Part shown: positions 1-9,314 of the stretch, one piece after another
How the letters are laid out: every line of letters begins with the position of its first letter
How positions within the stretch are numbered: the stretch's first letter is position 1
NCBI RefSeq assembly: GCF_017255185.1
Contig: NZ_JAFKCZ010000022.1
Coordinates: 1-64,000, forward strand
Source: Parahaliea mediterranea
Lineage (GTDB): Bacteria > Pseudomonadota > Gammaproteobacteria > Pseudomonadales > Halieaceae
Direction: 5' to 3'
Length of the DNA stretch: 64,000 bases
Made by a program: the position numbers and the translations under genes
The notes under the pieces: generated by a model
Databases searched by the model: none
The model's input: the letters and a program-made list of their open reading frames with translations, nothing else
Told to the model about the DNA's origin: nothing

Positions 1-474
1 AAGGCCAGCGGTGAGCGATACCCACCGCAAGTACAGGCCGGATATACGGCAGCAACCTGTCCCTGTCAGCCCTGACGTCTGAGCCTTGCAAACGGGGAGG
101 AGACCATATACGAATAAATTCGACCCTACAGAGGGCAACATACCCGGCTAAATGGGGTCAGACCCCTTTTTCGCTTTTTTGCCCCCACTCGCCGTTCATG
201 CGACCAAATCGGGCGAAAAAAGACGGCTAAATGGGGTCAGACCCCTTTTTCGTCTCCGCCACATGGGGCTATATGGGCTATATGGGCTATATGGGCTATA
301 TGGGGTCAGACCCCTTTTTCGCTTTTTTGCCCCCACTCGCCGCTCACGCGACCAAATCGGGTGAAAAAAGACCACCGCCGCCCAAATATCAGCCATTTAT
401 TTGCCGTTGTACGTCGCTTAGGCGAAAATAGCGCCCCATTTTTCAGCCCCCACTCCCTTACCCTGGAGACTCCA
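1..474. repeat. Repeat-rich leader upstream of tkt
   Basis: No convincing gene lies here. A worn REP copy (attcg next to accctaca) sits at about 111-129. A different repeat carries the palindrome GGGGTCAGACCCC at 154-166, 233-245 and 302-314. The first and third copies belong to a direct repeat of about 73 bp (152-224 and 300-372, three mismatches) that ends in a GGGCGAAAAAAG-like arm facing a CTTTTTTGCCC arm. Between copies two and three is a 9-bp microsatellite (ctatatggg, about four units, 264-304). The first 80 bases may be the tail of an upstream gene, but the frame cannot be fixed. Confidence 0.75.
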
Positions 475-2478
475 ATGCCGTCCCGCACTGATCTCGCCAA
501 TGCCATTCGCGCCCTGAGCATGGACGCCGTCCAGCGTGCCAAAAGCGGCCACCCGGGCGCGCCCATGGGCATGGCGGATATCGCCGAAGTCCTGTGGAAC
601 GACTTCCTGCAGCACAACCCCGCCAACCCCGATTGGCCCAACCGCGACCGTTTCGTGCTGTCCAACGGCCACGGCTCCATGCTGATTTACTCGCTGCTGC
701 ACCTGAGCGGCTACGACCTGCCCATGGAGCAGCTGAAGAACTTCCGCCAGCTGCACAGCGCCACCCCGGGTCACCCGGAATACGGCTACGCCCCCGGGGT
801 GGAGACCACCACCGGCCCCCTGGGCCAGGGTATCAGTAACGGCGTGGGCATGGCCCTGGCGGAGAAGGTGCTGGGGGCCCAGTTCAACCGCCCCGGCCAC
901 GAGGTTGTCGATCACTTTACCTACGTGTTCCTCGGTGATGGCTGCCTGATGGAGGGTATTTCCCATGAGGTCTGTTCCCTGGCGGGGACCCTGGGACTGG
1001 GCAAGCTGATTGCTTTCTACGACGACAACGGCATCTCCATCGACGGTGAAGTCGAGGGCTGGTTCACCGACGACACCCCGCGCCGTTTCGAGGCCTACAA
1101 CTGGCAGGTGATACCCGCGGTGGACGGTCACGACCCCGAGGCGGTACAAGCCGCGATCGAGGCGGCCCGGGCCGAAACCGGCAAGCCCACGCTGATTTGC
1201 TGCCGTACGGTGATCGGCAAGGGCGCGCCCAACAAGGCCGGCACCGAGAGCTGCCACGGCGCGCCCCTGGGGGACGACGAGGTGGCGGCGACCCGCGAGG
1301 CCATCGGCTGGGCCCATGCGCCCTTTACCGTGCCCGAGGATATCTACGCCGGCTGGGACGCCACCAGCGCCGGCGCCGCGCGCGAGCAGGCCTGGGAGCA
1401 GGCCATGACGGCCTATGCCGGGGAACACCCGGAGCTGGCGGCGGAGTTGCGCCGCCGCCTGGCGGGCGAGCTGCCCGCGGATTTTGCCGCCGAGGCCGAG
1501 GCCTATATCGCCCGCTGCCAGGCCGAGGGGGAGAGCATCGCCTCCCGCAAGGCCTCGCAGAACTGCCTCAACGCCTACGGGCCGTTGCTGCCGGAACTGC
1601 TGGGCGGTTCCGCCGACCTGGCCGGCTCCAACCTCACCATCTGGAGCGACTCCAAGGGTGTCAGCGCCGACGACGCGGCCGGCAACTACATATACTACGG
1701 GGTGCGTGAGTTCGGCATGTCGGCGATCATGAACGGCGTCGCCCTGCACGGCGGCTTCGTGCCCTACGGCGCCACCTTCCTGATGTTCATGGAGTACGCC
1801 CGCAACGCGGTGCGCATGGCGGCGCTGATGAAGCAGCGCAGCCTGTTCGTCTATACCCACGACTCCATTGGCCTGGGCGAGGACGGCCCCACCCACCAGC
1901 CGGTGGAGCAGCTCACCGCCCTGCGCGCCACGCCCAACCTGCACACCTGGCGACCCTGCGACACCGTGGAATCCGCGGTGGCCTGGAAGGCCGCCATCGA
2001 GCGCAGCGACGGTCCCGCGGCGCTGGTGTTCTCGCGCCAGGGCCTGCCGCACCAGCAGCGCGACGAGGCGCAGGTCGCGGCCATCGCCCGCGGCGGCTAC
2101 ATCTTGCGCGACTGTGAGGGCCAGCCCGACGCGATCCTCATCGCCACCGGCTCCGAGGTGGGCCTGGCGATGGACGCGGCCGGCCAACTGGCGCAAAACG
2201 GCAGGGCGGTGCGCGTGGTGTCCATGCCCAGCGCCGAGGTTTTCTGCGCCCAGGACGCCGCCTACCGGGAGTCGGTGCTGCCCTCGGATGTCCTCGCCCG
2301 AGTGGCGGTGGAAGCCGGCCACGTGGACTACTGGCACAAATTCGTCGGTCTCGACGGCCGCGTGGTGGGCATGTCCACCTTCGGCGAATCGGCCCCCGCC
2401 GGGGACCTGATGAAGGAATTCGGCTTCACCGTGGACAACGTGGTGGCCGCGGTGGAAGACGTCCTCCTGGAGGACTGA
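475..2478 (+). CDS. tkt: Transketolase
   Basis: Thiamine-diphosphate enzyme of the non-oxidative pentose phosphate pathway. It moves two-carbon ketol units between sugar phosphates in the cytoplasm. The 667-residue product matches the family length (about 660). The N-terminal [12 protein letters not shown] signature, the GDGCLMEG cofactor loop near residue 155 followed by an Asn-containing strand, and the [10 protein letters not shown] pyrimidine-binding segment are all present. The ATG at 475 is chosen because GGAG sits six bases upstream and homology starts at [16 protein letters not shown]; an upstream in-frame start would run into repeat DNA. It lies 18 bases before epd, so the two are probably cotranscribed with pgk and fba. 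Confidence 0.97.
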   Translation: MPSRTDLANAIRALSMDAVQRAKSGHPGAPMGMADIAEVLWNDFLQHNPANPDWPNRDRFVLSNGHGSMLIYSLLHLSGYDLPMEQLKNFRQLHSATPGHPEYGYAPGVETTTGPLGQGISNGVGMALAEKVLGAQFNRPGHEVVDHFTYVFLGDGCLMEGISHEVCSLAGTLGLGKLIAFYDDNGISIDGEVEGWFTDDTPRRFEAYNWQVIPAVDGHDPEAVQAAIEAARAETGKPTLICCRTVIGKGAPNKAGTESCHGAPLGDDEVAATREAIGWAHAPFTVPEDIYAGWDATSAGAAREQAWEQAMTAYAGEHPELAAELRRRLAGELPADFAAEAEAYIARCQAEGESIASRKASQNCLNAYGPLLPELLGGSADLAGSNLTIWSDSKGVSADDAAGNYIYYGVREFGMSAIMNGVALHGGFVPYGATFLMFMEYARNAVRMAALMKQRSLFVYTHDSIGLGEDGPTHQPVEQLTALRATPNLHTWRPCDTVESAVAWKAAIERSDGPAALVFSRQGLPHQQRDEAQVAAIARGGYILRDCEGQPDAILIATGSEVGLAMDAAGQLAQNGRAVRVVSMPSAEVFCAQDAAYRESVLPSDVLARVAVEAGHVDYWHKFVGLDGRVVGMSTFGESAPAGDLMKEFGFTVDNVVAAVEDVLLED

Positions 2479-2496
2479 TTGCCGGGAGGGCGTGTG

Positions 2497-3516
2497 TTGA
2501 GGCTGGCAATCAATGGCTATGGCCGCATTGGCCGCGGCGTCCTCAGGGCGCTGTACGAAAGCCCCCTGAGGGAGCGTTTGCAGGTGGTGGCGATCAATGA
2601 GATCGCCGACGCCCGCACGGTGCTGCACCTGTCGCGCTACGACTCCACCCACGGGCGTTTTCCCCTGCCCCTGGAGGGGGGCGAGGACGGCCTGGTCGTC
2701 GATGGCGACCGCATCGCGCTGCTGCGGGAGGCGAGCATCGACCGCCTGCCCTGGGGCGAGCTGGGGGTGGATGTGGTGCTGGAGTGCACCGGCGCCTTCA
2801 CCGACCGGGCCACCGCCGAGCGCCACCTGGCGCAGGGCGCACAGCGGGTGCTGTTCTCCCAGCCGGCGCAGCCGGACGTGGACGCCACCGTGGTCTACGG
2901 CATCAACCAGGACTGCCTGGCGGCGGGGCACCGCATCGTCTCGGCCGCCTCCTGCACCACCAACGGCATCGTGCCGGTGATCAAGGCCCTGGACGACGCC
3001 GTGGGTATCGACAGCGGCACCATCACCACCATCCATTCGGCGATGAACGACCAGCCGGTGCTGGACGCCTATCACCACACCGACCTGCGCAAGACGCGGG
3101 CGGCCTCGCAGTCGATCATACCGGTGGATACCGCCCTGGCCCTGGGGGTCGAGCGCATCCTGCCGGAGATGGCCGGGCGCTTTACCGCCCAGGCCTTGCG
3201 GGTGCCCACGCTCAACGTGTCGGCCATGGACCTGACCGTGCAAACCACCCGCGACACCGATGTCGAGGCCGTCAACGCCGCGCTGCGCGCGGCGGCCGCC
3301 GACCGCTTCGACGGGGTGCTGGGTTTTACCACCGAGCCCCTGGCGTCCTGCGATTTCAACCACGACCCCCGCTCCAGCATCGTCGACGCCAACCAGACCC
3401 GGGTCAGCGGCCGGCGACTGGTCAAGGTGCTGACCTGGTTCGACAACGAGTGGGGCTACGCCAACCGGATGCTGGATGTGGCGGCGCACTGGGCGGGCGC
3501 TCTTAATAGCAATTGA
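2497..3516 (+). CDS. epd: Erythrose-4-phosphate dehydrogenase (GapA-like)
   Basis: NAD-dependent oxidation of erythrose 4-phosphate to 4-phosphoerythronate, the entry to the DXP-independent route to pyridoxal phosphate. The [18 protein letters not shown] Rossmann start and the SCTTN catalytic cysteine are present. The [15 protein letters not shown] and [12 protein letters not shown] segments match E. coli Epd more closely than glycolytic GAPDH. With the TTG start at 2497 the protein has 339 residues, as E. coli Epd. GGGAGGG at 2484-2490 fits this start or the GTG at 2494; a TTG at 2479 is less likely. In E. coli the cysteine motif continues SCTTNC; here it is SCTTNG. Its place between tkt and pgk is typical. 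Confidence 0.9.
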   Translation: MRLAINGYGRIGRGVLRALYESPLRERLQVVAINEIADARTVLHLSRYDSTHGRFPLPLEGGEDGLVVDGDRIALLREASIDRLPWGELGVDVVLECTGAFTDRATAERHLAQGAQRVLFSQPAQPDVDATVVYGINQDCLAAGHRIVSAASCTTNGIVPVIKALDDAVGIDSGTITTIHSAMNDQPVLDAYHHTDLRKTRAASQSIIPVDTALALGVERILPEMAGRFTAQALRVPTLNVSAMDLTVQTTRDTDVEAVNAALRAAAADRFDGVLGFTTEPLASCDFNHDPRSSIVDANQTRVSGRRLVKVLTWFDNEWGYANRMLDVAAHWAGALNSN

Positions 3517-3614
3517 ACAGGTCATCCTGACCTGTCCAATTGTCGCCAGAGAAATGCAGGCGCAGATGTGCGAATCTGCTGGCATTTCTCTGGCTCGCGC
3601 CGGCTTTGGCCGGC
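3510..3614 (+). promoter_or_regulatory. Three consecutive hairpins between epd and pgk
   Basis: Hairpin 1 (3510-3542) overlaps the epd stop codon: CAATTG arms outside, ACAGGTC/GACCTGT inside, loop ATCCT. Hairpin 2 (3545-3594) has a perfect 13-bp outer stem (GCCAGAGAAATGC at 3545-3557 with its complement at 3582-3594) and an inner GCAGAT/ATCTGC stem. Hairpin 3 (3599-3614) is GCCGGC-TTTG-GCCGGC. None is followed by a T run, so simple rho-independent termination is unlikely. They may act as an RNA processing or stability element that lets pgk-fba accumulate separately from tkt-epd. That role is inference. Confidence 0.6.
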
Positions 3615-3704
3615 GGAGCGGCAGGGTCTGCCCCGTGAGCGCAGCGAGCGCTTTGGGCACTTCCATGTGCCGCGGTATTATTTTTCTTGCTTAAGGAGTG
3701 TTGA

Positions 3705-4889
3705 ATGAGCCTGCAAGTAACACAGATGCGCGACCTGGACCTGGCGGGCAAGCGGGTGCTGATCCGCGAGGACCTGAACGTGCCCCTCAAGGACGGCCGG
3801 GTAAGCAGCGACGCCCGCATCCGCGCGGCCCTGCCCACGATACAGACGGCCCTGGAGGCCGGGGCAAAAGTGCTGCTGATGTCGCACCTGGGCCGGCCCA
3901 CCGAGGGCGAGTTCGACGCGGCGTTTTCCCTGGCGCCGGTGGCCGAGCACCTGGCGGGCCTGCTCGGCCGGCCGGTAAGGCTGGTGGAGGACTGGCGCGG
4001 TGGTGTCGATCTCGCCGGGGGCGAGGTGGCGTTGCTGGAAAACGTGCGCTTCAACCCGGGCGAGAAAAAAGACGACGAGACCTTGGCCAAAGCCTACGCC
4101 GCGCTGTGCGACGTGTTTGTGATGGACGCCTTCGGCACCGCTCACCGGGCCCAGGCCTCCACCCACGGGGTGGCGAAATTCGCCCCCGTGGCCTGCGCCG
4201 GTCCCTTGCTGGCGGGGGAGCTGGACGCCCTGGAAAAAGCCCTGTCCAACCCGGCGCGGCCGATGGTTGCCATTGTCGGCGGCTCCAAGGTGTCCACCAA
4301 GCTCACGGTGCTGGAAACCCTGGCCACCAAGGTGGACCAGCTGGTGGTCGGTGGCGGCATCGCCAATACCTTCCTCGCCGCCAGCGGCAAGCCGGTGGGC
4401 AAGTCGCTGTGCGAGCACGACCTGATCCCCGCCGCCCGCGAGCTGATGGCCAAGACCGAGATTCCCCTGCCCGCCGATGTGGTTACCGGCAAGGAGTTCT
4501 CCGAATCCGCCACGGCTGAACACAAGGCCGCGGAAGACGTGGCCGACGACGACATGATTTTCGACATCGGCCCCCAGGCCTCGGCGGCCATCGCCGACAT
4601 CCTCAAGGCCGCCGGCACTATTTTGTGGAACGGTCCGGTGGGGGTGTTCGAATTCGACCAGTTCGCCGGCGGGACCCGGGCCCTGTCCGAGGCCATCGCC
4701 GACAGCCCCGCTTTCTCCCTGGCGGGGGGCGGCGATACCCTGGCGGCGATTGACAAATTCGGCATCGCCGATAAGGTCTCCTATATTTCCACCGGCGGTG
4801 GCGCCTTCCTGGAATACGTGGAAGGCAAAACCCTGCCGGCCGTGGCCGTGCTTGAACAGCGTGCGCGCGAGCAGTCCAATTCACAGTAA
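3705..4889 (+). CDS. pgk: Phosphoglycerate kinase
   Basis: Interconverts 1,3-bisphosphoglycerate + ADP and 3-phosphoglycerate + ATP in glycolysis and gluconeogenesis. The 394 residues are close to E. coli Pgk (387). Visible landmarks are the substrate-binding REDLNVPL near residue 21, the HLGRPTEG loop near 62-69, the central GGSKVSTKL segment, and the C-terminal nucleotide-binding GGGDTLAAI and STGGGAFLE motifs. A strong AAGGAG at 3693-3698 precedes the ATG by six bases. Eleven bases separate it from fba, so the two are translated from one message. Confidence 0.97.
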   Translation: MSLQVTQMRDLDLAGKRVLIREDLNVPLKDGRVSSDARIRAALPTIQTALEAGAKVLLMSHLGRPTEGEFDAAFSLAPVAEHLAGLLGRPVRLVEDWRGGVDLAGGEVALLENVRFNPGEKKDDETLAKAYAALCDVFVMDAFGTAHRAQASTHGVAKFAPVACAGPLLAGELDALEKALSNPARPMVAIVGGSKVSTKLTVLETLATKVDQLVVGGGIANTFLAASGKPVGKSLCEHDLIPAARELMAKTEIPLPADVVTGKEFSESATAEHKAAEDVADDDMIFDIGPQASAAIADILKAAGTILWNGPVGVFEFDQFAGGTRALSEAIADSPAFSLAGGGDTLAAIDKFGIADKVSYISTGGGAFLEYVEGKTLPAVAVLEQRAREQSNSQ

Positions 4890-4900
4890 GAGGTAATACC

Positions 4901-5965
4901 ATGGCACTCATCAGCATGCGGCAATTGCTGGACCACGCCGCGGAACACGGTTACGGCGTACCGGCGTTCAACGTCAACAACCTGGAGCAGACCCGGGCCA
5001 TCATGGAGGCCGCCGACGAGACCAACTCGCCGGTGATCATGCAAGCCAGCGCCGGCGCCCGCAAATACGCCGGGGCGCCCTTTTTGCGCCACCTGATCCT
5101 GGCCGCCATCGAGGAGTTCCCGCACATTCCGGTGGTCATGCACCAGGATCACGGGGTGTCGCCGGCGGTGTGCCAGCGCTCCATCCAGCTCGGTTTTTCC
5201 TCGGTGATGATGGACGGTTCCCTGGGTACCGACGGCAAGACGCCGATGGATTACGACTACAACGTCAATGTCACCCGCCAGGCGGTGGAGATAGCCCATG
5301 CCTGCGGCGTGTCGGTGGAGGGTGAGCTGGGTTGCCTGGGCTCGCTGGAGACCGGCCAGGCCGGCGAGGAAGACGGTATCGGCGCCGAGGGCATCCTCAG
5401 CCACGACCAGCTGCTGACCGACCCCGAGGAGGCCGCCGAGTTCGTCAAGGCCACCGGTGTGGACGCCCTGGCCATCGCCTGCGGCACCAGCCACGGCGCC
5501 TACAAGTTCACCCGTCCGCCCACCGGCGATATCCTGGCCATCGATCGCATCAAGGAAATCCACGCCCGCATTCCCAATACCCACCTGGTGATGCACGGCT
5601 CCTCCTCGGTGCCCCAGGAGTGGCTGGCGATCATCAATGAATTCGGCGGCGAGATGCCCGAGACCTACGGCGTGCCGGTGGAGCAGATCCAGGAGGGCAT
5701 CCGCCACGGGGTGCGCAAGGTGAATATCGATACCGACCTGCGCCTGGCTTCCACCGGCGCGGTACGCCGCTTCCTGGCGGAAAACCCCAGTGAATTCGAC
5801 CCGCGCAAGTTCCTCATCCCCACCATCAAGGCGATGAAGGATATCTGCGTGGCGCGCTACGAGGCCTTTGGCACCGCCGGCAACGCCGACAAGATCAAGG
5901 TGCGTTCGCTGGCGGCGATGCAGGAAGCCTACGACGCGGGCGAGCTGACACCGAAGGTCAACTGA
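4901..5965 (+). CDS. fba: Class II fructose-bisphosphate aldolase
   Basis: Zinc-dependent cleavage of fructose 1,6-bisphosphate to dihydroxyacetone phosphate and glyceraldehyde 3-phosphate. Metal and substrate landmarks are [36 protein letters not shown] and MHGSSSVP. At 354 residues, with the N-terminus [20 protein letters not shown], it belongs to the longer type also found in pseudomonads and in Calvin-cycle operons, rather than the E. coli FbaA type. It is the last gene of the tkt-epd-pgk-fba group. No T-rich terminator follows, only a small GCAAT/ATTGC hairpin near 5979-5990. Confidence 0.96.
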   Translation: MALISMRQLLDHAAEHGYGVPAFNVNNLEQTRAIMEAADETNSPVIMQASAGARKYAGAPFLRHLILAAIEEFPHIPVVMHQDHGVSPAVCQRSIQLGFSSVMMDGSLGTDGKTPMDYDYNVNVTRQAVEIAHACGVSVEGELGCLGSLETGQAGEEDGIGAEGILSHDQLLTDPEEAAEFVKATGVDALAIACGTSHGAYKFTRPPTGDILAIDRIKEIHARIPNTHLVMHGSSSVPQEWLAIINEFGGEMPETYGVPVEQIQEGIRHGVRKVNIDTDLRLASTGAVRRFLAENPSEFDPRKFLIPTIKAMKDICVARYEAFGTAGNADKIKVRSLAAMQEAYDAGELTPKVN

Positions 5966-6058
5966 GGCCGCGGCCCGGGCGCAATGGATTGCTTCCCGGT
6001 CGCTAGAATACCCCGGTTATAGAGGGGCAGGCCCTCGACCCTGCAGGGGTGGGAAAAT

Positions 6059-6134
6059 CTCCCTGTAGGGCGCACAGCGGGCTCCTCTTTTCGGGTCATT
6101 TATTGCGCCATGGTCGAATGAATTCGACCCTACA
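6059..6134. repeat. REP element(s) between fba and the hydrolase
   Basis: A full REP on the minus strand lies at 6112-6133: stem arms GGTCGAAT and ATTCGACC with the CTAC foot. A partial copy with GTAGGGCG is at about 6064-6071. Both match the family amplified around the RAYT gene at 25284. Confidence 0.75.
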
Positions 6135-6196
6135 CCGTGCTGGAGCCGCAATTGAATGGGCTCGCCGAATGGGCTCGCCCAGAATGTACATCCACA

Positions 6197-7144
6197 ATGG
6201 TGAAACGCGCCCTGACACCTGATTCACTACAGCAACTTCGCGAGAGCCTGCCGCCCTTCCAGCAATGCGCGCCACTGCCGGCGCAGTTGGATGACTACCT
6301 GCGCTTCTACCAGCTCGACTTCGGCGGAGACAGCGGCCTGGAGCATCGCATCGGCACGGTGTCTTCCGGCGATTTCACCCTGGCCGTGCAGCGCTGGCTG
6401 CGCCCCGGCGCCAGCCACAACCTGTTGCTGGTGCACGGCTATTTCGACCACGTCGGGCTGTTCGGCAAGCTGGTCGACTACGGTTTGTCGCGCGGCTGCA
6501 ACGTGCTGGCCTTCGACCTGCCCGGTCACGGCCTGTCCAGCGGCGCCCCGGCGGCCATCGAGGACTTCGCCCACTACGGTGACAGTGTCGCCGCGGTACT
6601 GGCGGCGGCGGACCTGCCGGGCCTGCCCACCTGGGTGATGGCCCAGAGCACCGGCGCCTCGGCGGTGATCGATTTCGCCCGGCGCCACAGTTGGCCCTTC
6701 AGCGACACGGTGCTGCTGGCGCCCCTGCTGCGGCCGGTGCACTGGCGCCAGGTACGGGCGGCGCACTTGTTGCTGCGGCCTTTCCTGGAATCGGTCCCGC
6801 GACGCTTCGCGGTCAACTCCTCCGATGCCCGGTTCCTCGATTTTTTACAGCGCGATCCACTGCAGCCCAGGCGAATACCGGTGAGTTGGGTGGGAGCCCT
6901 GCGGCGCTGGCTTGCGGAGCTGGCGTTGGCGGATCTTGGCGTGGGGCCGGCCCTGGTTGTGCAGGGCAATGCCGATGGCACCGTCGACTGGCGCTATAAC
7001 CTGCCGCAGATGGGCAAATTGTTCCCCGGCTGTCACATTGCGATGATTCCGGATGCGGGACACCACCTGGCCAATGAAGCGGAAGCCCTGCGGCAGCGTT
7101 ACCTGGCAGAGGTGGATCGCTATATCGGGCTGGTTCCGCGGTAG
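6197..7144 (+). CDS. Alpha/beta hydrolase, lysophospholipase-like
   Basis: Serine hydrolase of the Hydrolase_4 type (lysophospholipase/monoacylglycerol lipase relatives), predicted cytoplasmic as no signal peptide is seen. The oxyanion strand LLVHGYFDH, the GHGLSSG loop, a nucleophile elbow reading AQSTGAS, an Asp in NADGTVDW and a His in DAGHHLANE fit the Ser-Asp-His triad. The elbow is unusual, since GHSMG is the common form. The ATG at 6197 gives 315 residues; a GTG at 6137 is in frame but lies next to a REP element and adds a low-complexity leader. No good ribosome site precedes either. The substrate is unknown. Confidence 0.8.
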   Translation: MVKRALTPDSLQQLRESLPPFQQCAPLPAQLDDYLRFYQLDFGGDSGLEHRIGTVSSGDFTLAVQRWLRPGASHNLLLVHGYFDHVGLFGKLVDYGLSRGCNVLAFDLPGHGLSSGAPAAIEDFAHYGDSVAAVLAAADLPGLPTWVMAQSTGASAVIDFARRHSWPFSDTVLLAPLLRPVHWRQVRAAHLLLRPFLESVPRRFAVNSSDARFLDFLQRDPLQPRRIPVSWVGALRRWLAELALADLGVGPALVVQGNADGTVDWRYNLPQMGKLFPGCHIAMIPDAGHHLANEAEALRQRYLAEVDRYIGLVPR

Positions 7145-7342
7145 TGTCTGGCGATCGCGCCCGCGCCTTGGTTGAATGAATGACCCGAAAAGAGGGGCCT
7201 GCTGTCGACGCTACAGCGGGGCTGTCCGCCCCTGTAGGGCGGAATTCATTCCGCCGCTTTGGATCATTCGTTGCGCGGGCGGCGCGGTCGAATGCATTCG
7301 ACCTTAATGCATCCGACCGTACAGGTACCTGTCCTCTGGCCG
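7145..7342. repeat. REP pair between hydrolase and marC-like gene
   Basis: A REP with stem GGCGGAAT/ATTCCGCC and GTAG foot lies at 7234-7255. A second, GGTCGAAT-GC-less-spaced form (GGTCGAATGCATTCGACC) at 7286-7303 is a perfect palindrome. They lie between the ends of two convergent genes, a usual place for REPs. Confidence 0.7.
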
Positions 7343-7936
7343 TCAGGCGGGAATATGCAAAAACTCCCGCACCCCGTCGAAGAACATCTGCACCGCGATG
7401 ATCACCAGGATCATCCCCATCAGCCGCTCCATCGCAATCAGGCCGCGGTTGCCCAGTGCCCGCAACAGCAGCGGCGATAGCATCAGCAGCGCCGCCGACA
7501 CCGCCCAGGCGCCCACCAGGGCGAGGGTCCAGTCGAACATCCGGTCCGGATCGGTGTTCACCATCAGCATGGCGATCGCCAGGGAGGAGGGGCCGGCCAC
7601 CATGGGAATGGCCAGGGGCACGATAAAGGGTTCGCCCTCGGGGGTGTCGCCCATCATGCCGTAGGGCGAGGGAAAGATCATGCGCACCGCGATCAGGAAC
7701 AGGATGATGGCCCCGGCGATGCGGATCGACTCCTGCTGCAGCCCCAGCAGGTCGAGCAAACTGGAACCCGCGAACAGGAAGATCAGCAACACCACCAGGG
7801 CAATCAGCAGCTCGCGAAAGATCACCCACTGGCGTCGTTTGGCGTCGACATCCTTGAGCACCGACAGGAATACCGGCACGTTGCCCACCGGATCCATGAC
7901 CAGTAGCAGCGTGACGAAAGCCGAAATTGTGTCCAT
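7343..7936 (-). CDS. MarC/YhgN-family integral membrane protein
   Basis: Inner-membrane protein of the MarC family (PF01914), once proposed to affect antibiotic resistance; the transported substrate is not established. The 197 residues contain about six hydrophobic segments, beginning TISAFVTLLLVMDPVGNVPV, with the family's conserved DPVGN and a VPLAIPMVAGPS segment. The start is set at 7936, where MDTISAF begins and GGGG lies just upstream. An extra 79-residue in-frame leader is charged and unlike the family. It diverges from the lipoprotein gene at 8095. Confidence 0.88.
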   Translation of the reverse strand: MDTISAFVTLLLVMDPVGNVPVFLSVLKDVDAKRRQWVIFRELLIALVVLLIFLFAGSSLLDLLGLQQESIRIAGAIILFLIAVRMIFPSPYGMMGDTPEGEPFIVPLAIPMVAGPSSLAIAMLMVNTDPDRMFDWTLALVGAWAVSAALLMLSPLLLRALGNRGLIAMERLMGMILVIIAVQMFFDGVREFLHIPA

Positions 7937-8094
7937 GTTGCCCCTGGTGTTTGTGGTGAAAGCGTGCCTGCGCGCAGTATAAAGAGTTTGCCGGCGGGGG
8001 CCCAGCGGGGGCGCCCCGTGGGCACTGCACTGCCGGATCAATGGTGCTAAACTCAAACAAGGCCATACGATAATGAGTAGTAGAGAGGCCACCG

Positions 8095-9237
8095 ATGATG
8101 ACCGGCAATGTTTCGCGCGCACTGCTTGTGCTGCTGCTGACTCCGCTCCTGTTTGCCTGCGCAACGCACCCACCGGTGGAGCGCAGTATCGGCGTATCGG
8201 AAGCGCAACTCCTCGACGGCGCGCGGCTGGGTGTCGGTCCGGACCAGCACGTCGAGTCGGTGTCCCTGATCGCGGTCAACGACGATATGCGCGCCTTCCT
8301 GCGCGAACACGTCCCCGACGACGCCGGGGATTTGCGCAAGGTTGAACTGATTCTCGGGGCGATTTTGCAGGACGGCCTGCAATTGTCCTACAACAACTTC
8401 AAGACCTACACCGCGCAGGAGGCCTTCTACAGCCGCGAGGGCAACTGCATGTCCTTCACCAGCCTGTTCGTGGCCCTGGCCAGGGAGGCCGGTGTCGACG
8501 TGGTGTTCCAGGAGGTGGAGGTACCGCCGACCTGGAGCGAGCGGGGTGAATCCTGGCTTTACAACCTGCACATCAATGCGGTGGTCGATATTCCCGGCGG
8601 CCAGCAGGTGGTGGACTTCAGTCTCGAGAACTACAGCAGCGAATACCGGCGCCAGCCACTGGGCGATGCGGAGGCCCTGGCCCGCTACCACAGCAACATG
8701 GGCGTGCACTGGATGAGCGAGGGCGATCCCCGGCAGGCCTTTCTGCACCTCAAGCGCTCGCTGGAGCTGAGTGACCAGCGGGGCTTCGTCTGGTCCAACC
8801 TGGGCACCCTGTATCGGCGTGGCGGCGACCTGGAGGCCGCGGAGGCCGCCTATCTCAAGGCGGTGGCGCTGGACAACGAGCCTTCCGCCAACAGCAACCT
8901 GGCGCGCCTGTACCGGCAGCTCGGGCAAGCGGAGCTCGCGGCCTACTACAAAAACCGGGTACAGATGTTCCGCCGCAAGAATCCCTACTACCTGTTTCAC
9001 CTTGCGGAAGAGGCCTACGCCCGGGCGGACTACGACGAGGCGGCGACGCTCCTGCGCACCGCGATCCGCCGGGATGGCAAGGAGCACCAATTCCATCGCC
9101 TGCTGGGCCTGGTATACACGCGCGAAGGCGACCTGGGTGCCGCCCGGCGCAGTTTCGAAAGGGCTGTCGCGCTGGCGGAGGGCCGGGAGAAGGAAAACTA
9201 TAACCACAAGCTGGAACTACTGGCTGGCGCGCATTAG
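8095..9237 (+). CDS. Lipoprotein with transglutaminase-like domain and TPR repeats
   Basis: A probable outer-membrane or periplasmic lipoprotein: hydrophobic leader and lipobox LFAC with Cys22. Residues about 75-180 look like a transglutaminase/cysteine protease fold. Cys118 in REGNCMSFT, His159 in NLHINAVVD and Asp174 in VVDFSLEN could form a catalytic triad. The C-terminal half (about 200-375) consists of tetratricopeptide repeats. GAGAGG six bases upstream supports the ATG at 8095. The next gene also has TPRs and follows after 77 bases, so the two may work together. The substrate is unknown; it could remodel or cross-link envelope proteins (inference). Confidence 0.82.
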   Translation: MMTGNVSRALLVLLLTPLLFACATHPPVERSIGVSEAQLLDGARLGVGPDQHVESVSLIAVNDDMRAFLREHVPDDAGDLRKVELILGAILQDGLQLSYNNFKTYTAQEAFYSREGNCMSFTSLFVALAREAGVDVVFQEVEVPPTWSERGESWLYNLHINAVVDIPGGQQVVDFSLENYSSEYRRQPLGDAEALARYHSNMGVHWMSEGDPRQAFLHLKRSLELSDQRGFVWSNLGTLYRRGGDLEAAEAAYLKAVALDNEPSANSNLARLYRQLGQAELAAYYKNRVQMFRRKNPYYLFHLAEEAYARADYDEAATLLRTAIRRDGKEHQFHRLLGLVYTREGDLGAARRSFERAVALAEGREKENYNHKLELLAGAH

Positions 9238-9314
9238 CAGTGCACGGCGCCGGCTGGCGTGCAGGCCCCGGTTTACAGGGGCCGCGCGATGACTTTGCCA
9301 AGGGGTGAAACACG

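Noticed and set aside
418-3666. Open frame of 1082 codons on the minus strand
   Set aside because: It is antisense to tkt and epd, which are certain; same low-complexity composition.
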